Counted from the first letter of the stretch, positions 29,129 to 38,517 are shown. The stretch: DNA of 59,265 nucleotides from Archangium lipolyticum (GCF_024623785.1 NZ_JANKBZ010000050.1:1-59265); one strand, 5' to 3'. The notes: a model not told the origin generated them from the letters alone. Program-made: numbers and translations.

Positions 29129-29542
29129 CTAGTTCTTCTTCAGGTCGACGACCTGCAGCGAGATGCCCGGAAAGCCGATGTCCTGCAGCGTCTTGAAGAC
29201 ACCGCGCACCTCGGCGTAGCGCACGGCCCGGTCGGCCTTGAGCACCACGCGCGCCTCGGGGTCCTTCTCGTGGGCGGCGCGGAGCTGCTCGACGAGCTGG
29301 GCCCGGGGCAGCTCCTTGCGATCCAGGAACAGCGCGCCCTGGGTGGTGAGGCTCACGGTGATGGGGGTGAGCGAGTTCTCCTCGCCCTTGTCCGGATTCA
29401 TCACCGCGGGCAGCTCCACCGCGGCACCGGCCTCGAGCTGGGGCGTGACGACCATGAAGATGATGAGGAGGACGAGCACCACGTCCACCAGCGGCGTCAC
29501 GTTCATCTCGGGCGTGAGCGGGCTACGCCGGGCGGACATCAT
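29129..29542 (-). CDS. exbD: ExbD/TolR family biopolymer transport protein (first copy)
   Basis: A 137-aa protein with the same core helix 'VTPLVDVVLVLLIIFMVVTP' as its neighbour and a canonical periplasmic domain ('ITVSLTTQGALFLDRKELPRAQLVEQLRA', 'VVLKADRAVRYAEVRGVFKTLQDIGFPGISLQVV'). The start lies inside exbB (20-base overlap), which implies coupled translation. Two different ExbD subunits in one operon is a recurrent feature of TonB systems in delta-proteobacteria and Bacteroidota; the ExbD dimer may therefore be mixed. Confidence 0.92.
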   Translation of the reverse strand: MMSARRSPLTPEMNVTPLVDVVLVLLIIFMVVTPQLEAGAAVELPAVMNPDKGEENSLTPITVSLTTQGALFLDRKELPRAQLVEQLRAAHEKDPEARVVLKADRAVRYAEVRGVFKTLQDIGFPGISLQVVDLKKN

Positions 29543-30278
29543 GCCCCTCCTTGCGAGTGGCCCGCTCCACGTCCAGGGCCACCGCGCCCTCGCCGCGCAC
29601 CGCCGGGGCGACGACGCCGTGCACGTCCTCCAGGTGGTCCATGAACTCCTTGCGCGCCAGGTCCAGCGACAGCAGCAGCGCGTCCGCGCGGGTGGAGAGC
29701 AGGTTGAACATCATCACCGCGGGGATGGCCACCAGCAGGCCGAGCGCCGTGACGACGAGCGCCTCGGAGATACCCGCGGACACGGCGCCCAGGCCGCCCG
29801 AGCCCGTCTTCGCGATGCCGGCGAAGGACTCGATGATGCCCACCACCGTGCCCAGCAGTCCGACGAAGGGGGCCACCGAGCCCACGGTCGCCAGCACGCT
29901 CATGCCCCGGCGCACGTCGGCGGTGACGCGCTCGTAGATGCGCTCCAGGTCGCGCCGCGTGAGCTCCACCGCGCCCAGCTTGCCTTGCGGCGCCGCCTTC
30001 TTGGCCAGGTACGTCTTCACTCCACCGCCCAGCAGCTTCGCCAGGCTGCTCCCCTTGGCGGCCGTGGCCTCGGAGACGAACTGCTCGTGCTGCTGCGACT
30101 CCAGCATCCGGCCGGCGCGCGAGGCGAACTTCCGGTCCGCCGCCTTCGAGCGGAAGACGAAGAGGAGCCGCTCGAAGAAGACGATCAGCGACGCCAACGC
30201 GAAGGCGATCAGCGTGTAGGCGATGCACCGGGCGAAGAAGCCCATGTGCGCGTAGATTTCCAACAGGTTGAAGTTCAT
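29523..30278 (-). CDS. exbB: MotA/TolQ/ExbB proton channel family protein
   Basis: A 251-aa inner-membrane protein with three transmembrane helices: one near residues 15-37 ('CIAYTLIAFALASLIVFFERL'), then a long cytoplasmic loop, then two C-terminal helices ('VLATVGSVAPFVGLLGTVVGIIESF' and 'EALVVTALGLLVAIPAVMMFNLL') with the family's conserved Gly-Leu-Leu-Gly-Thr-Val. It forms the pentameric channel that energises TonB. It lies 49 bases after tonB and overlaps exbD. Confidence 0.93.
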   Translation of the reverse strand: MNFNLLEIYAHMGFFARCIAYTLIAFALASLIVFFERLLFVFRSKAADRKFASRAGRMLESQQHEQFVSEATAAKGSSLAKLLGGGVKTYLAKKAAPQGKLGAVELTRRDLERIYERVTADVRRGMSVLATVGSVAPFVGLLGTVVGIIESFAGIAKTGSGGLGAVSAGISEALVVTALGLLVAIPAVMMFNLLSTRADALLLSLDLARKEFMDHLEDVHGVVAPAVRGEGAVALDVERATRKEGHDVRPA

Positions 30279-30327
30279 CTCGGGGGGCTCCGGGACGGTG
30301 GGAGAGGCGGTACGACGCGGGACTGCA

Positions 30328-31071
30328 CTACTTGAGACGGAACGGGACCTTCACGATGCGGAACACGGCGGTGGGCTGGCCCTCGACGAGCGCGGGCTCG
30401 TAGCGCCACGTCTTCACCGCGGCGACGGCGGCGCTGACGAAGGGCTCCTCGCCGCGCATCACCTTGACGGCGCCCACGCGGCCATCCACCTCGACGACGA
30501 CCTTGAGGATGACAAGGCCCTCCTGCCCCTTGGCGCGCATGTCGGCGGGGAAGTCGGGCAGGACGTTGGAAGCCAGCTCCTTGGGAGGCGTGGCGGCCTC
30601 GGGGAGGTTGATGGGGGCGGTGCGGCGGATGCCACCGGCCACGCCCGGGCTGTCCACTCCCGTGACGATGGCGCCCGCCACCAGCTGGCCCGTACCGCCC
30701 ACGGCGATGGGGGCCGCGGCCACGGCGTTGGCGGCATCGGCCTCGGGCGGCTTCTCCACCGGAATCTCCTTGGGTGCCACCATGGCCGCGGGCGCGGCGA
30801 CGGTGGGGGCCGGAGGAGGCGGCTTCGCCTTGGGCTTGGGCGGCGGGGGAGGGGGCGGAGGCGGCGGCTTCACCTCGACCACCGGGGCGGGCGGAGGCGG
30901 CGGACGGAACACCACGTCCACCCGCTTCTCCTTGATGACCTCCTTCACCTGACTGCCCACCACCACCGCCGTGACGCCGATCAGCGCGCAGACGCCGAGG
31001 GAGGCCACGGTGGAGATCGCGAACCTGCGGGCCGTCTGGACATCGGTGGCGCTGTCGAAGGTCTCGAACAT
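30328..31071 (-). CDS. tonB: TonB energy transducer
   Basis: The ATG at 31071 is chosen (GGGGGT upstream); the frame is open for 100 more codons but without TonB features. The 247-aa protein has an N-terminal membrane anchor ('FAISTVASLGVCALIGVTAVVVG'), a Pro-rich periplasmic span ('RPPPPPAPVVEVKPPPPPPPPP', then Lys-Pro-rich sequence) and the C-terminal TonB fold ('LPDFPADMRAKGQEGLVILKVVVEVDGRVGAVKV ... AAVKTWRYEPALVEGQPTAVFRIVKVPF'). It transfers energy to the receptor encoded downstream. It is the first gene of a six-gene minus-strand operon ending at 24236. Confidence 0.93.
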   Translation of the reverse strand: MFETFDSATDVQTARRFAISTVASLGVCALIGVTAVVVGSQVKEVIKEKRVDVVFRPPPPPAPVVEVKPPPPPPPPPPKPKAKPPPPAPTVAAPAAMVAPKEIPVEKPPEADAANAVAAAPIAVGGTGQLVAGAIVTGVDSPGVAGGIRRTAPINLPEAATPPKELASNVLPDFPADMRAKGQEGLVILKVVVEVDGRVGAVKVMRGEEPFVSAAVAAVKTWRYEPALVEGQPTAVFRIVKVPFRLK

Positions 31072-31139
31072 GACCCCCGCCGTATAGCGAGGCCATGTTT
31101 CGGTCATGTCCAGCCCCCGCAACACTTCATCACGCGGCG

Positions 31140-31236
31140 TGTCACCGTTTCCTCGCGGCTCCCTGACGGATGTGTCACGAGGTGACGGCCGGTGACAGCC
31201 GGATGACCCCCAGGTTCCATGTAACGGAGCTGTCAC
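31140..31236. promoter_or_regulatory. cluster of TGTCAC half-sites upstream of tonB
   Basis: In the region between tonB and the divergent kinase gene, TGTCAC occurs at 31140-31145, 31173-31178 and 31231-31236, and its complement GTGACA at 31192-31197. The second and a GTGAC at 31182-31186 form an inverted pair with a short spacer. The clustering suggests an operator for tonB or the divergent gene; the regulator is unknown. Confidence 0.35.
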
Positions 31237-31369
31237 GGCGGGCCGGGGGACCCGACCCGCGAAGTCGCCTGATCCATCTCGTTTTCCGAGCGGGCGAGCA
31301 GCCGTTCTCACCTCTCGGGAGGCCCGGACTTGGAGGGGGGCATCGAACCGTGCGAGTCTGGTGCCCACC

Positions 31370-34300
31370 ATGTCGGCCGCGGAGCTCCTCGAGGAGGAGC
31401 TGGGAAGGATCGGTCCCTACCGCCTCCTGGGGAAGCTGAGCTCAGGGGGAATGGGAGTCGTGTACCGGGCCCGTCACGCGGAGACTGGGGAACTGGTCGC
31501 CCTCAAGACGGTGCGTGTGCCGGAAGCGGTCATGCTGCGCGGCATCCGCCGGGAGATCCACGCCCTGCGGCGCATCCACCACCCGGGGGTGGTGCGGGTG
31601 CTCGCCGAGGGCGTCCAGGACGGCCTGCCCTGGTACGCGATGGAGCTGCTCGAGGGACATACCCTGCGGCGCTACATCGACGACCTGTGGATGAGGGATC
31701 CGCGCTCCGCGCAGGAGACGTTGACCCAGGTCGTCTCCGTGCCCGAGGCCCAGAAGGTGGACGGCCCGAGCTCCGCGTCCCCGCGTCCGATCGCCCCTCC
31801 CCCCGAGGAGCTGCGGCGCCTCGCCGCCATGGAGCGGCTGCACGAGGTGCTCACCCTCGTGCGCCGCCTGTGCTCCACGCTGGCCTTCCTCCACGGCGAG
31901 GGCATCGTCCACCGCGACCTCAAGCCGGAGAACGTCTTCGTCCGCCCCGATGGTACGCCGGTGCTGGTGGACTTCGGGTTGGCCTCCATCTTCGGCGGGC
32001 CGCTGGGCCGCGAGTCGCTCGAGGTCTCCGGCAGCATGGAGGGCTCCTTCGTCTACATGGCCCCCGAGCAGATCAAGGGCGGGCTCGTGGACGCGCGCGC
32101 CGACCTCTACGCGCTGGGCTGCATGCTCCATGAGATGGTGGTGGGGCAGCCGCCCTTTCCCGGCTCGGGCTGGGAGGTGCTCCGGCGGCACCTGCAGGAC
32201 ACGCCCTATCCGCTCTCGCGGTGGGTGCTCGGCGTCCCCCCGGATCTGGACGCGCTGGTGCTGCGAATGCTGGCCAAGGGGGCTCGCGAACGCATCGGAT
32301 ACGCCGCCGACGTGGGCGCCGTGCTCGCCGAGCTGGGGGCGGAGGACCTGCCCCATTCCCACCCGCCGCCGCGGCCCTACCTCTACCGGCCCGGGTTCGT
32401 CGGGCGCCACCAGCTCCTGGTGGAGATGGAGCAGCGGCTGGCGCTCGCCCGGGATGGACGTGGTGGGTGCCTGCTCATCGGCGGGGAGAGTGGCGCGGGC
32501 AAGACGCGCCTGGTGATGGAGTGCACGGTGTCCGCCGTGCGCACCGCCTTCCAGGTCGTCACCGGCGGCTGCATGCCGTTGTCCGGTGGGAGCGTGGGTG
32601 ATCCGGCGCACGGCGAGCCACTGCACGCCTTCAAGCCGCTGCTACAGGCCATCGCCGACGAGTGCCGGCAGAAGGGACTGGAGGAGACGGAGCGGCTGCT
32701 GGGAGGACGCGGGCGGGTGCTGGCCCTCTACGAGCCCTCGCTGGCGGATCTGCCGGGGCAGGAGCACTGGCCCGAGCCGCCCCGGCTCCCTCCGCAGGCC
32801 GCGCGCGAGCGCGTCATGCTCTGCCTCGTGGAGACGCTCGCCGCCTACTCCGCCCAGGAGCCCGTGCTGCTGGTGCTGGATGACCTGCAATGGGCCGACG
32901 AGCTGTCCCTGGGCGTGCTGGACTACCTGCAGGCCGAGTTCCTCCAGGGCTCGAACGTGCTGGTGGTGGGCACCTACCGCACCGAGGAGCTGGACGCGGC
33001 GCTGCGCCTGCTGCTCGCCGCGCCGGGGGTGACGCACCGGGTGCTGGGGCAGCTCGACGAGTCGATGGTGGCGCGGATGGTGGAGGACATGCTCGCGCTG
33101 CCCCTGCCGCCGGAGTCCTTCGTGCGCTTCCTCACCACGCGCTCGGCGGGCAACCCCTTCTTCGTGGCGGAGTACCTGCGCACGGCCATCGACGAGCGGT
33201 TGCTCTTCAGGGACCTCTCCGGCCGGTGGCAGGTGTCCGCGGGCGACGCCGCGCTGGAGCGTCTGCACGAGGCGCTCCCGCTGCCCGGGGCGCTGCACGA
33301 CCTGGTGGGCCGCCGGCTGGAGGGGCTGAGCGCACAGGCGCGCGGCCTGCTCGAGGTGGCGGCGGTGTTGGGCCGCGAGGTGGATGCCGACGTGCTGGCG
33401 AGCGCCGCCGGGCTGGGAGACATCCAGGAGTTGGAGGCCCTGGAGGAGCTGCGCGCGCGCCACGTGCTGGAGGACGCGGGCGGCGGGCGGCTGCGCTTCG
33501 TCCACGACAAGCTGAGGGAGAGCTCCTACGAGGGCATCCTCCCCGAGCGGCGCCTCGAGCTGCACCGCGCGGCGGCCATGGCCCTGGAGGGCCGCTACCT
33601 CGAGACCGAGGTGCCACCCGCGCTCTACCCCATCCTGGCGCACCACTGGGAGCTGGCCCAGGACGACGTGTGGACCTTCGAGTACCTGGAGAAGGCGGGC
33701 CGGCACGCGCTGAAGGCGGGCTCGAACGTGGAGGCCTCGGGGTACCTGCGCCGGGCCCTGGAGATGGAGGAGCGGCGCGGGCGTGACACGGGCGTGCGCC
33801 TGGATGCGAGCCGGCGCGCGCGCTGGGAGCGGCTGCTGGGCGAGGCCATGCACGGCCTGGCCGACTTCGAGGCCTGCATCTCGCACTGTCTCCGGGCGAT
33901 GGAGGAGCTGGGGCGGCCGTTGCCCGACACCGAGGGCGGTTGGGGCCGCTTCATCCTGATGCAGGCGGTGCGGCAGCTGCTGCACCTGGTGCTGCCCCGG
34001 CGCTGGGTGAGGGTGGAGGACCGGCAGGCGCGTGAGTCGCTGGGGGCGTCGGCGCTCGCGGCCGTGCGGCTGGCCGAGTGTTACTACTGGCGCTACGACC
34101 CGCTGCGCATGGTGGGCACCGCCCTGCTGGCGGCGAACCTGGCCGAGCGCGCGGGCCGCGACGCGGAGGTGCTGCGGCTGTACGGGCAGCTCGGCTCCAT
34201 CACCGGCTTCGGACGCCTGGACCCGCTGGCGCGCTCCTACTTCCGCCGGGCCCAGGGCGAGGGTCAGGCGGTGGAGGACCCGAGCGCGACGGCCTTCGGG

Positions 34301-35206
34301 CTCATCGTGGAGTCCATGTACCACGCGGGTTTCGCGCGCTGGGCACCGGCCACGAACAAGGCGAGCGAGGCCCAGCGGGTGTTGCTGCGGCTCGGGGACC
34401 GGGGCGAGCTCGAGCTGGCGCAGGTGCTGCGGGGGCACGTGGAGTACTACACGGGCGGCTTCCAGGCGGCGCTGGAGCGCTTCGCCGAGGTGCGCGAGTC
34501 GGCCCGGCGGCGCGGCCACTTCCAGCACGAGGTGTGGAGCGCGTACACCATGGCGCGCAGCCTCCTGGCGCTCGGGCGACTGGACGAGGCCATGCCGCTG
34601 CTGCGCGAGTCGAGCCAGCTGCTCCAGGGCAAGCACGACCCGTTGTCGTTCATCATCACGGGCGGGCTGCTGGCGGTGGCGCACCTGCGACGCGGTGAGT
34701 GGGAGCAGGCGCGCGCCCAGGCGGATGGAGTGATGGTGCTGGCGCGGCGCTACCCGCCCATGCTCTTCACCGAGTGCCACGGCTACGAGGGCGCCGCTCG
34801 GGTGTACCTGGCGCTGTGGGAGCGCGAGCGTTCCCCCGGCCAGCCGCCTCCGCCCGTGGCCAACGAGGCCCGGAGCGCGTGCGCCCGGTTGTCGTCGTTC
34901 GCCACCCGCTTTCCCCTGGCCCGGCCCATGGCGCTGCGCTGCACCGGGCGGAGGCTCTGGCTGGAGGGGCGGACGTGGCGGGCGCGCCGGGCGTGGAAGC
35001 GCAGCGCGCGGGTCGCCCGTGAGCTGCACATGCCCTACGACGAGGCGTTGGCCTGGTTCGAGCTGGCGCGTACGGCGGAGCCGGGGAGTCCGGAGCGCGA
35101 GGAGGCCCTGCGGCACGCGGTGGAGGGCTTCACGCTCCTGGGCTGCGCGGGCCACCTGCTCGAGGCCGAGGCGCTCCGGGCCCGCCAGGCCCTCGCGGGC
35201 TCATAG
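31370..35206 (+). CDS. Ser/Thr kinase - AAA ATPase - TPR regulator (PknK-like)
   Basis: A 1278-aa cytoplasmic signalling protein. The kinase domain has SSGGMGVVY, Lys46 in VALK, H181-R-D183, and D201-F-G, with a roughly 45-residue insert (about residues 105-152) between the hinge and the catalytic helix. Next comes a STAND/AAA-type ATPase: 'FVGRHQLLVEM', Walker A G-G-E-S-G-A-G-K-T near residue 375, Walker B 'VLLVLDDLQWAD', 'GNPFFVAEYLR'. The C-terminal half (about 750-1278) is helical TPR-like repeats. This order is that of PknK-type multidomain regulators common in myxobacteria. GTG at 31361 is an alternative start. Its stop overlaps the convergent truB stop by 6 bases. Confidence 0.9.
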   Translation: MSAAELLEEELGRIGPYRLLGKLSSGGMGVVYRARHAETGELVALKTVRVPEAVMLRGIRREIHALRRIHHPGVVRVLAEGVQDGLPWYAMELLEGHTLRRYIDDLWMRDPRSAQETLTQVVSVPEAQKVDGPSSASPRPIAPPPEELRRLAAMERLHEVLTLVRRLCSTLAFLHGEGIVHRDLKPENVFVRPDGTPVLVDFGLASIFGGPLGRESLEVSGSMEGSFVYMAPEQIKGGLVDARADLYALGCMLHEMVVGQPPFPGSGWEVLRRHLQDTPYPLSRWVLGVPPDLDALVLRMLAKGARERIGYAADVGAVLAELGAEDLPHSHPPPRPYLYRPGFVGRHQLLVEMEQRLALARDGRGGCLLIGGESGAGKTRLVMECTVSAVRTAFQVVTGGCMPLSGGSVGDPAHGEPLHAFKPLLQAIADECRQKGLEETERLLGGRGRVLALYEPSLADLPGQEHWPEPPRLPPQAARERVMLCLVETLAAYSAQEPVLLVLDDLQWADELSLGVLDYLQAEFLQGSNVLVVGTYRTEELDAALRLLLAAPGVTHRVLGQLDESMVARMVEDMLALPLPPESFVRFLTTRSAGNPFFVAEYLRTAIDERLLFRDLSGRWQVSAGDAALERLHEALPLPGALHDLVGRRLEGLSAQARGLLEVAAVLGREVDADVLASAAGLGDIQELEALEELRARHVLEDAGGGRLRFVHDKLRESSYEGILPERRLELHRAAAMALEGRYLETEVPPALYPILAHHWELAQDDVWTFEYLEKAGRHALKAGSNVEASGYLRRALEMEERRGRDTGVRLDASRRARWERLLGEAMHGLADFEACISHCLRAMEELGRPLPDTEGGWGRFILMQAVRQLLHLVLPRRWVRVEDRQARESLGASALAAVRLAECYYWRYDPLRMVGTALLAANLAERAGRDAEVLRLYGQLGSITGFGRLDPLARSYFRRAQGEGQAVEDPSATAFGLIVESMYHAGFARWAPATNKASEAQRVLLRLGDRGELELAQVLRGHVEYYTGGFQAALERFAEVRESARRRGHFQHEVWSAYTMARSLLALGRLDEAMPLLRESSQLLQGKHDPLSFIITGGLLAVAHLRRGEWEQARAQADGVMVLARRYPPMLFTECHGYEGAARVYLALWERERSPGQPPPPVANEARSACARLSSFATRFPLARPMALRCTGRRLWLEGRTWRARRAWKRSARVARELHMPYDEALAWFELARTAEPGSPEREEALRHAVEGFTLLGCAGHLLEAEALRARQALAGS

Positions 35207-36100
35207 CCCGGACCACAGGTGGGTGACGGCGCGCAGTCTCCCGTCCTGCTCGCGCAGCAGGGCCACCAGCCGGCCGCGCTGCAGGGCGCGCACGGGAGCC
35301 TGGGGGTCCGGGAAGCCCTCGGGCAGGCGCCACTCTGGAGGCCGCAGGTCCCCGGGAAGAATGCCGCGCCCGTGCTTGAGATCGTTCACCTCGTCACCCG
35401 CGATGGCGCGCGAGGGGCACCAGGGCAGCAGCTCGGAGCCGTGCAGCCAGACGCGCTGGCCCGGGCCCGGATCCCCCCAGGGGCCGATGGCGGTGCGGTG
35501 CAACCGGGAGAGGTGGGCCCCGCACCCGAGCGCCCGGCCCAGGTCCCTGGCCAGGGCCCGCACGTAGTAGCCACCCCGGCAGGTGATGCGCAGGCGACTG
35601 CGCGCGGGCAGCTCATGGGAGAGCCAGCGGGCCTCGTGGAGGTAGACGCGCGACGGGGGCAGCTCCACCGTTTCGCCCCGGTGGGCCTTCTTGTAGGCGG
35701 GCTCGCCGTCCACCTTCTTCGCGCTGGTGGCGGGGGGCACCTGCTCCGTCCAGCCGAGGAAGGGGACGAGTGCCGCGTCCAGCGCCTCCGGCGTGAGGGC
35801 CGTGGCATCACCCTCATGGACGACCCGGCCGAGCAGATCTCCGTTGTCCGTCTCCCTTCCCCAGACGACCTCGGCGTCGTACGTCTTGGGCACGGCGTGC
35901 AGCAACTCCATGAGGTGCGTGGCGGGGCCCGCCAGCAGCAACAGCAGGCCCTCGGCGAAGGGGTCGAGCGTGCCGCCGTGACACACGGGGAGCTGTTTGC
36001 GCGACAGGCCCGCCGCGTCCACCTCTTCCATGAAGGCGCGAACCAGGGAAAAGCTCGTTCCTCCCGCTGGTTTGTGTTCCAGATAGATGCCGGGCTTCAT
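35201..36100 (-). CDS. truB: tRNA pseudouridine(55) synthase family protein
   Basis: The ATG at 36100 has GAGGAG upstream and starts 'MKPGIYLEHKPAGGTSFSLVRAF', the normal TruB N-terminus. The 299-aa protein has the catalytic motif G-G-T-L-D-P-F-A-E-G (nucleophile Asp), 'KTYDAEVVWGRETDNGDLLG', 'QVPPATSAKKVDGEPAYKKAHRGE' and 'CRGGYYVRALARDLGRALG'. It would isomerise U55 in the tRNA T-loop. No PUA domain is clear; the C-terminus is an unusual 70-residue extension. It stands alone rather than in the usual nusA-infB-rbfA cluster, so it could be a second paralogue with another RNA target. Confidence 0.88.
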   Translation of the reverse strand: MKPGIYLEHKPAGGTSFSLVRAFMEEVDAAGLSRKQLPVCHGGTLDPFAEGLLLLLAGPATHLMELLHAVPKTYDAEVVWGRETDNGDLLGRVVHEGDATALTPEALDAALVPFLGWTEQVPPATSAKKVDGEPAYKKAHRGETVELPPSRVYLHEARWLSHELPARSRLRITCRGGYYVRALARDLGRALGCGAHLSRLHRTAIGPWGDPGPGQRVWLHGSELLPWCPSRAIAGDEVNDLKHGRGILPGDLRPPEWRLPEGFPDPQAPVRALQRGRLVALLREQDGRLRAVTHLWSGL

Positions 36101-36201
36101 GCGTCGGGTCTCCTCGTGCCGACTCCGACCCCCACCCGCCGGTGCGCGGGTTCCGTGAGCCGCTGGACGCCCAGGCATACCTTTATTTTCGAGGGTCCTG
36201 G

Positions 36202-38313
36202 ATGGCTTCCATCAATCAGAGCGGGCCGCGCGGGCGGTGGGAGGTGCTGGGGCGGGCCGTCCTGCTCAGCGGAGCCTTCTGCGGACTGACGGTGCTCAGC
36301 TCCCTGTTCGTCTTCCCGCCCCAGGAGAACGCCGCGGTATGGCTTCCCAGCGGACTGACGCTCGCCGTCTTCCTGTGCGCGGAGAAGCGCCGCTGGCCCG
36401 TGTACCTGGTCACCGTCTTCCTCACGCAATACGTCCTGGTGCTCCTCTATGGGGACTCTTGGAAGCTGGCCCTCTCCTGGTCGCTGGGCAACTGCCTGCG
36501 GACGGTGGTGGGCGCGGGGCTGATGCGGCGTTGGTTGAACGCGCAGGTGGCCTTCTCCCGGCCCCGGGACGTGCTCGCGCTCATCCTCGCGGGAGGACTG
36601 CTCAGCCCCCTGCCCAGCGCCACGCTGGGGGTGGGAGCGGTGACGCTGTTCTCGCTGCCCCTGAGCCCCCCGGAGCTCTGGACGGGGTGGCTGAACTGGT
36701 ACCTCGCCGATGGGCTGGGCGCGGTGCTGGTCGCCCCCCTGCTCCTCACCTGGGCGGGCGAGCGGTCCCTTCCCCGGCGCCGCTGGGAGCGGGTGGAACT
36801 GGTGGGGGCCCTGGCCCTGCTGGGGCTCGTGGCCCACGTCACCTTCGGAATGCTCTCGCCCTGGGGCATCCTCCTGTCCCTGCCCTACGCGTGCCTGCCC
36901 TTCGTCCTCTGGGCGGCGCTGCGGCTGGGTCCCCGAGGCGCGGCCACCGCCATCGGGGTGCTGGGTTCCATCGCCGTCTGGCATACCTCCCTGGGGCGTG
37001 GGCCCTTCGGGGTGCTCCCCGCCACCGTCCCGGAGCGCGTGCTCTCGGTCCAGGTCTTCCTGGCGGTGGCGAGCCTGTCCTCGCTCTTCCTGGCGGCGAT
37101 GGCGAGGGATCGCTGGCGGGTGGAGCGCAGTCAGCGGGTGCTGGCGGAGGCCGGCGCGGTGTTCGCCTCGTCGTTGGAGCCGCGCAACACCCTGCCGCGC
37201 GTGGCGAGGCTGCTCGTGCCGGAGCTGGTCTCTGGCTTCGCCGTGTGGTTGGAGGACGAGGAGGGGCGGCTGGTGCCCTCGGTGTGCGAGGGGATGACGC
37301 CGGAGCAGGAGGCGGGCCTGCGCGAGCAGGTGCGTCAGCTGTCCGAGCCCTCGAGGCGCTGCCTCCTCCCGGAGGGGTCGGCGGTGCTGGCGCGCATCCA
37401 ACACCAGGGACGGGTGCTGGGCGGCATGGCCTTGATGCGGCTCGGCTCCTCGCGCCTGCCACGCCCGCGGTCAGCCGCGTTCGCCGAGGACCTGGCCCAC
37501 CACTGCGCGCTCGCGTTGGAGAACGCCCGGCTCCTGGCGGACTACCAGGCCGCCATCCACGTCCGCGACGAGTTCATCACCGTCGCCGCCCACGAGCTGC
37601 GCACCCCGCTCACCTCGCTCAAGCTCCAGATGCGGAGCTTCGCGCGCCTGCTGCAGCAGCCCTCCGCCGTCACGCCCGAGGCGGTGCGCCCGCGCTTCCT
37701 CTCCATGTCCCGCCAGGTGGAGCGCCTGGGGCGGCTGGTGGAGGGGCTCCTGGACGTGGGGCGCATCAACACCGGCCGGCTGAACCTGGAGCGCGAGCTG
37801 CTGGACCTGGGCGAGCTGGTGCACGACGTGGTGGACCAGCTCTCCGGCGAGCTGGAGCGCGCCGGGTGCGAGGTGTCCCTCGTCCTCCAGCCGCGCGTCT
37901 GCGGCCTGTGGGACCGGACCCGGCTGGAGCAGGCCCTCAACCACCTGCTGGGCAACGCGGCGAAGTTCGGCGCCGGACACCCCATCGAGCTCCGGGTGGA
38001 GCAGCGGGAGGACCGGGCGTACCTCACCGTGAGGGACCAGGGCATCGGCCTGGCCCCCGAGGCGCTGGAGCGCGTCTTCGGCCGCTTCGAGCGGGCGGTG
38101 TCCTCCCGGGAGTACGGGGGCCTCGGGCTGGGCCTCTTCCTCACCCGGCGCATCGCCGAGGCCCATGGGGGCCACATCCGCGTCTCCAGCCAGCCGGGGC
38201 AGGGGGCCTCCTTCGTCCTGGAGCTGCCCGCCTCGTCCCTCTCCTCCGCCTACGTCCCCGGGCCCCCCCTCTCTCCGTGGCCCACCTCGCCCGCGGGCTC
38301 CCATCCAACGTAA
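36202..38313 (+). CDS. MASE1-domain sensor histidine kinase
   Basis: From ATG 36202 (GAGGG seven bases upstream) the product is 703 aa. An N-terminal MASE1-like membrane domain of about eight helices ('FPPQENAAVWLPSGLTLAVFL', 'GLMRRWL', 'NWYLADGLGAVLVAPLLLTW') precedes a GAF-like domain (about 315-445), HisKA with His464 in AAHELRTPL, and HATPase ('LNHLLGNAAKFGAG', 'RDQGIGLA', 'GGLGLGLFLTRRIAEAHGG'). The last 20 residues are Pro/Ser rich. No response regulator is adjacent, so it is an orphan kinase. The catalytic core is a close paralogue of the kinase at 10138. It is divergent from truB with about 100 bases between starts. Confidence 0.9.
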   Translation: MASINQSGPRGRWEVLGRAVLLSGAFCGLTVLSSLFVFPPQENAAVWLPSGLTLAVFLCAEKRRWPVYLVTVFLTQYVLVLLYGDSWKLALSWSLGNCLRTVVGAGLMRRWLNAQVAFSRPRDVLALILAGGLLSPLPSATLGVGAVTLFSLPLSPPELWTGWLNWYLADGLGAVLVAPLLLTWAGERSLPRRRWERVELVGALALLGLVAHVTFGMLSPWGILLSLPYACLPFVLWAALRLGPRGAATAIGVLGSIAVWHTSLGRGPFGVLPATVPERVLSVQVFLAVASLSSLFLAAMARDRWRVERSQRVLAEAGAVFASSLEPRNTLPRVARLLVPELVSGFAVWLEDEEGRLVPSVCEGMTPEQEAGLREQVRQLSEPSRRCLLPEGSAVLARIQHQGRVLGGMALMRLGSSRLPRPRSAAFAEDLAHHCALALENARLLADYQAAIHVRDEFITVAAHELRTPLTSLKLQMRSFARLLQQPSAVTPEAVRPRFLSMSRQVERLGRLVEGLLDVGRINTGRLNLERELLDLGELVHDVVDQLSGELERAGCEVSLVLQPRVCGLWDRTRLEQALNHLLGNAAKFGAGHPIELRVEQREDRAYLTVRDQGIGLAPEALERVFGRFERAVSSREYGGLGLGLFLTRRIAEAHGGHIRVSSQPGQGASFVLELPASSLSSAYVPGPPLSPWPTSPAGSHPT

Positions 38314-38443
38314 GGGGCGGGTCGGCGGGCACCTACCTGCCAGCTCTCCCCGATGTCGACCAGCCGACCTCTGTACGTAAATGTTTCCGTGCCCCTCTGG
38401 ATGGCATACACTCTGGGAGCAAGCCGTAGCCGTGCGACCTTGC

Positions 38444-38517
38444 TGGGGCGTCGTCTAATGGCAGGACGTCAGACTTTGAATCTGATTATCAAGGTTCGAA
38501 TCCTTGCGCCCCAGCCA
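38444..38517 (+). tRNA. tRNA-Gln (UUG anticodon)
   Basis: A complete 74-base cloverleaf with encoded CCA. The acceptor stem is TGGGGCG (38444-38450) with CGCCCCA (38507-38513), discriminator G, then CCA at 38515-38517. The anticodon stem TCAGA/TCTGA encloses the loop CTTTGAA, giving anticodon TTG, which reads CAA (Gln). The T arm is CAAGG-TTCGAAT-CCTTG. Confidence 0.97.
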
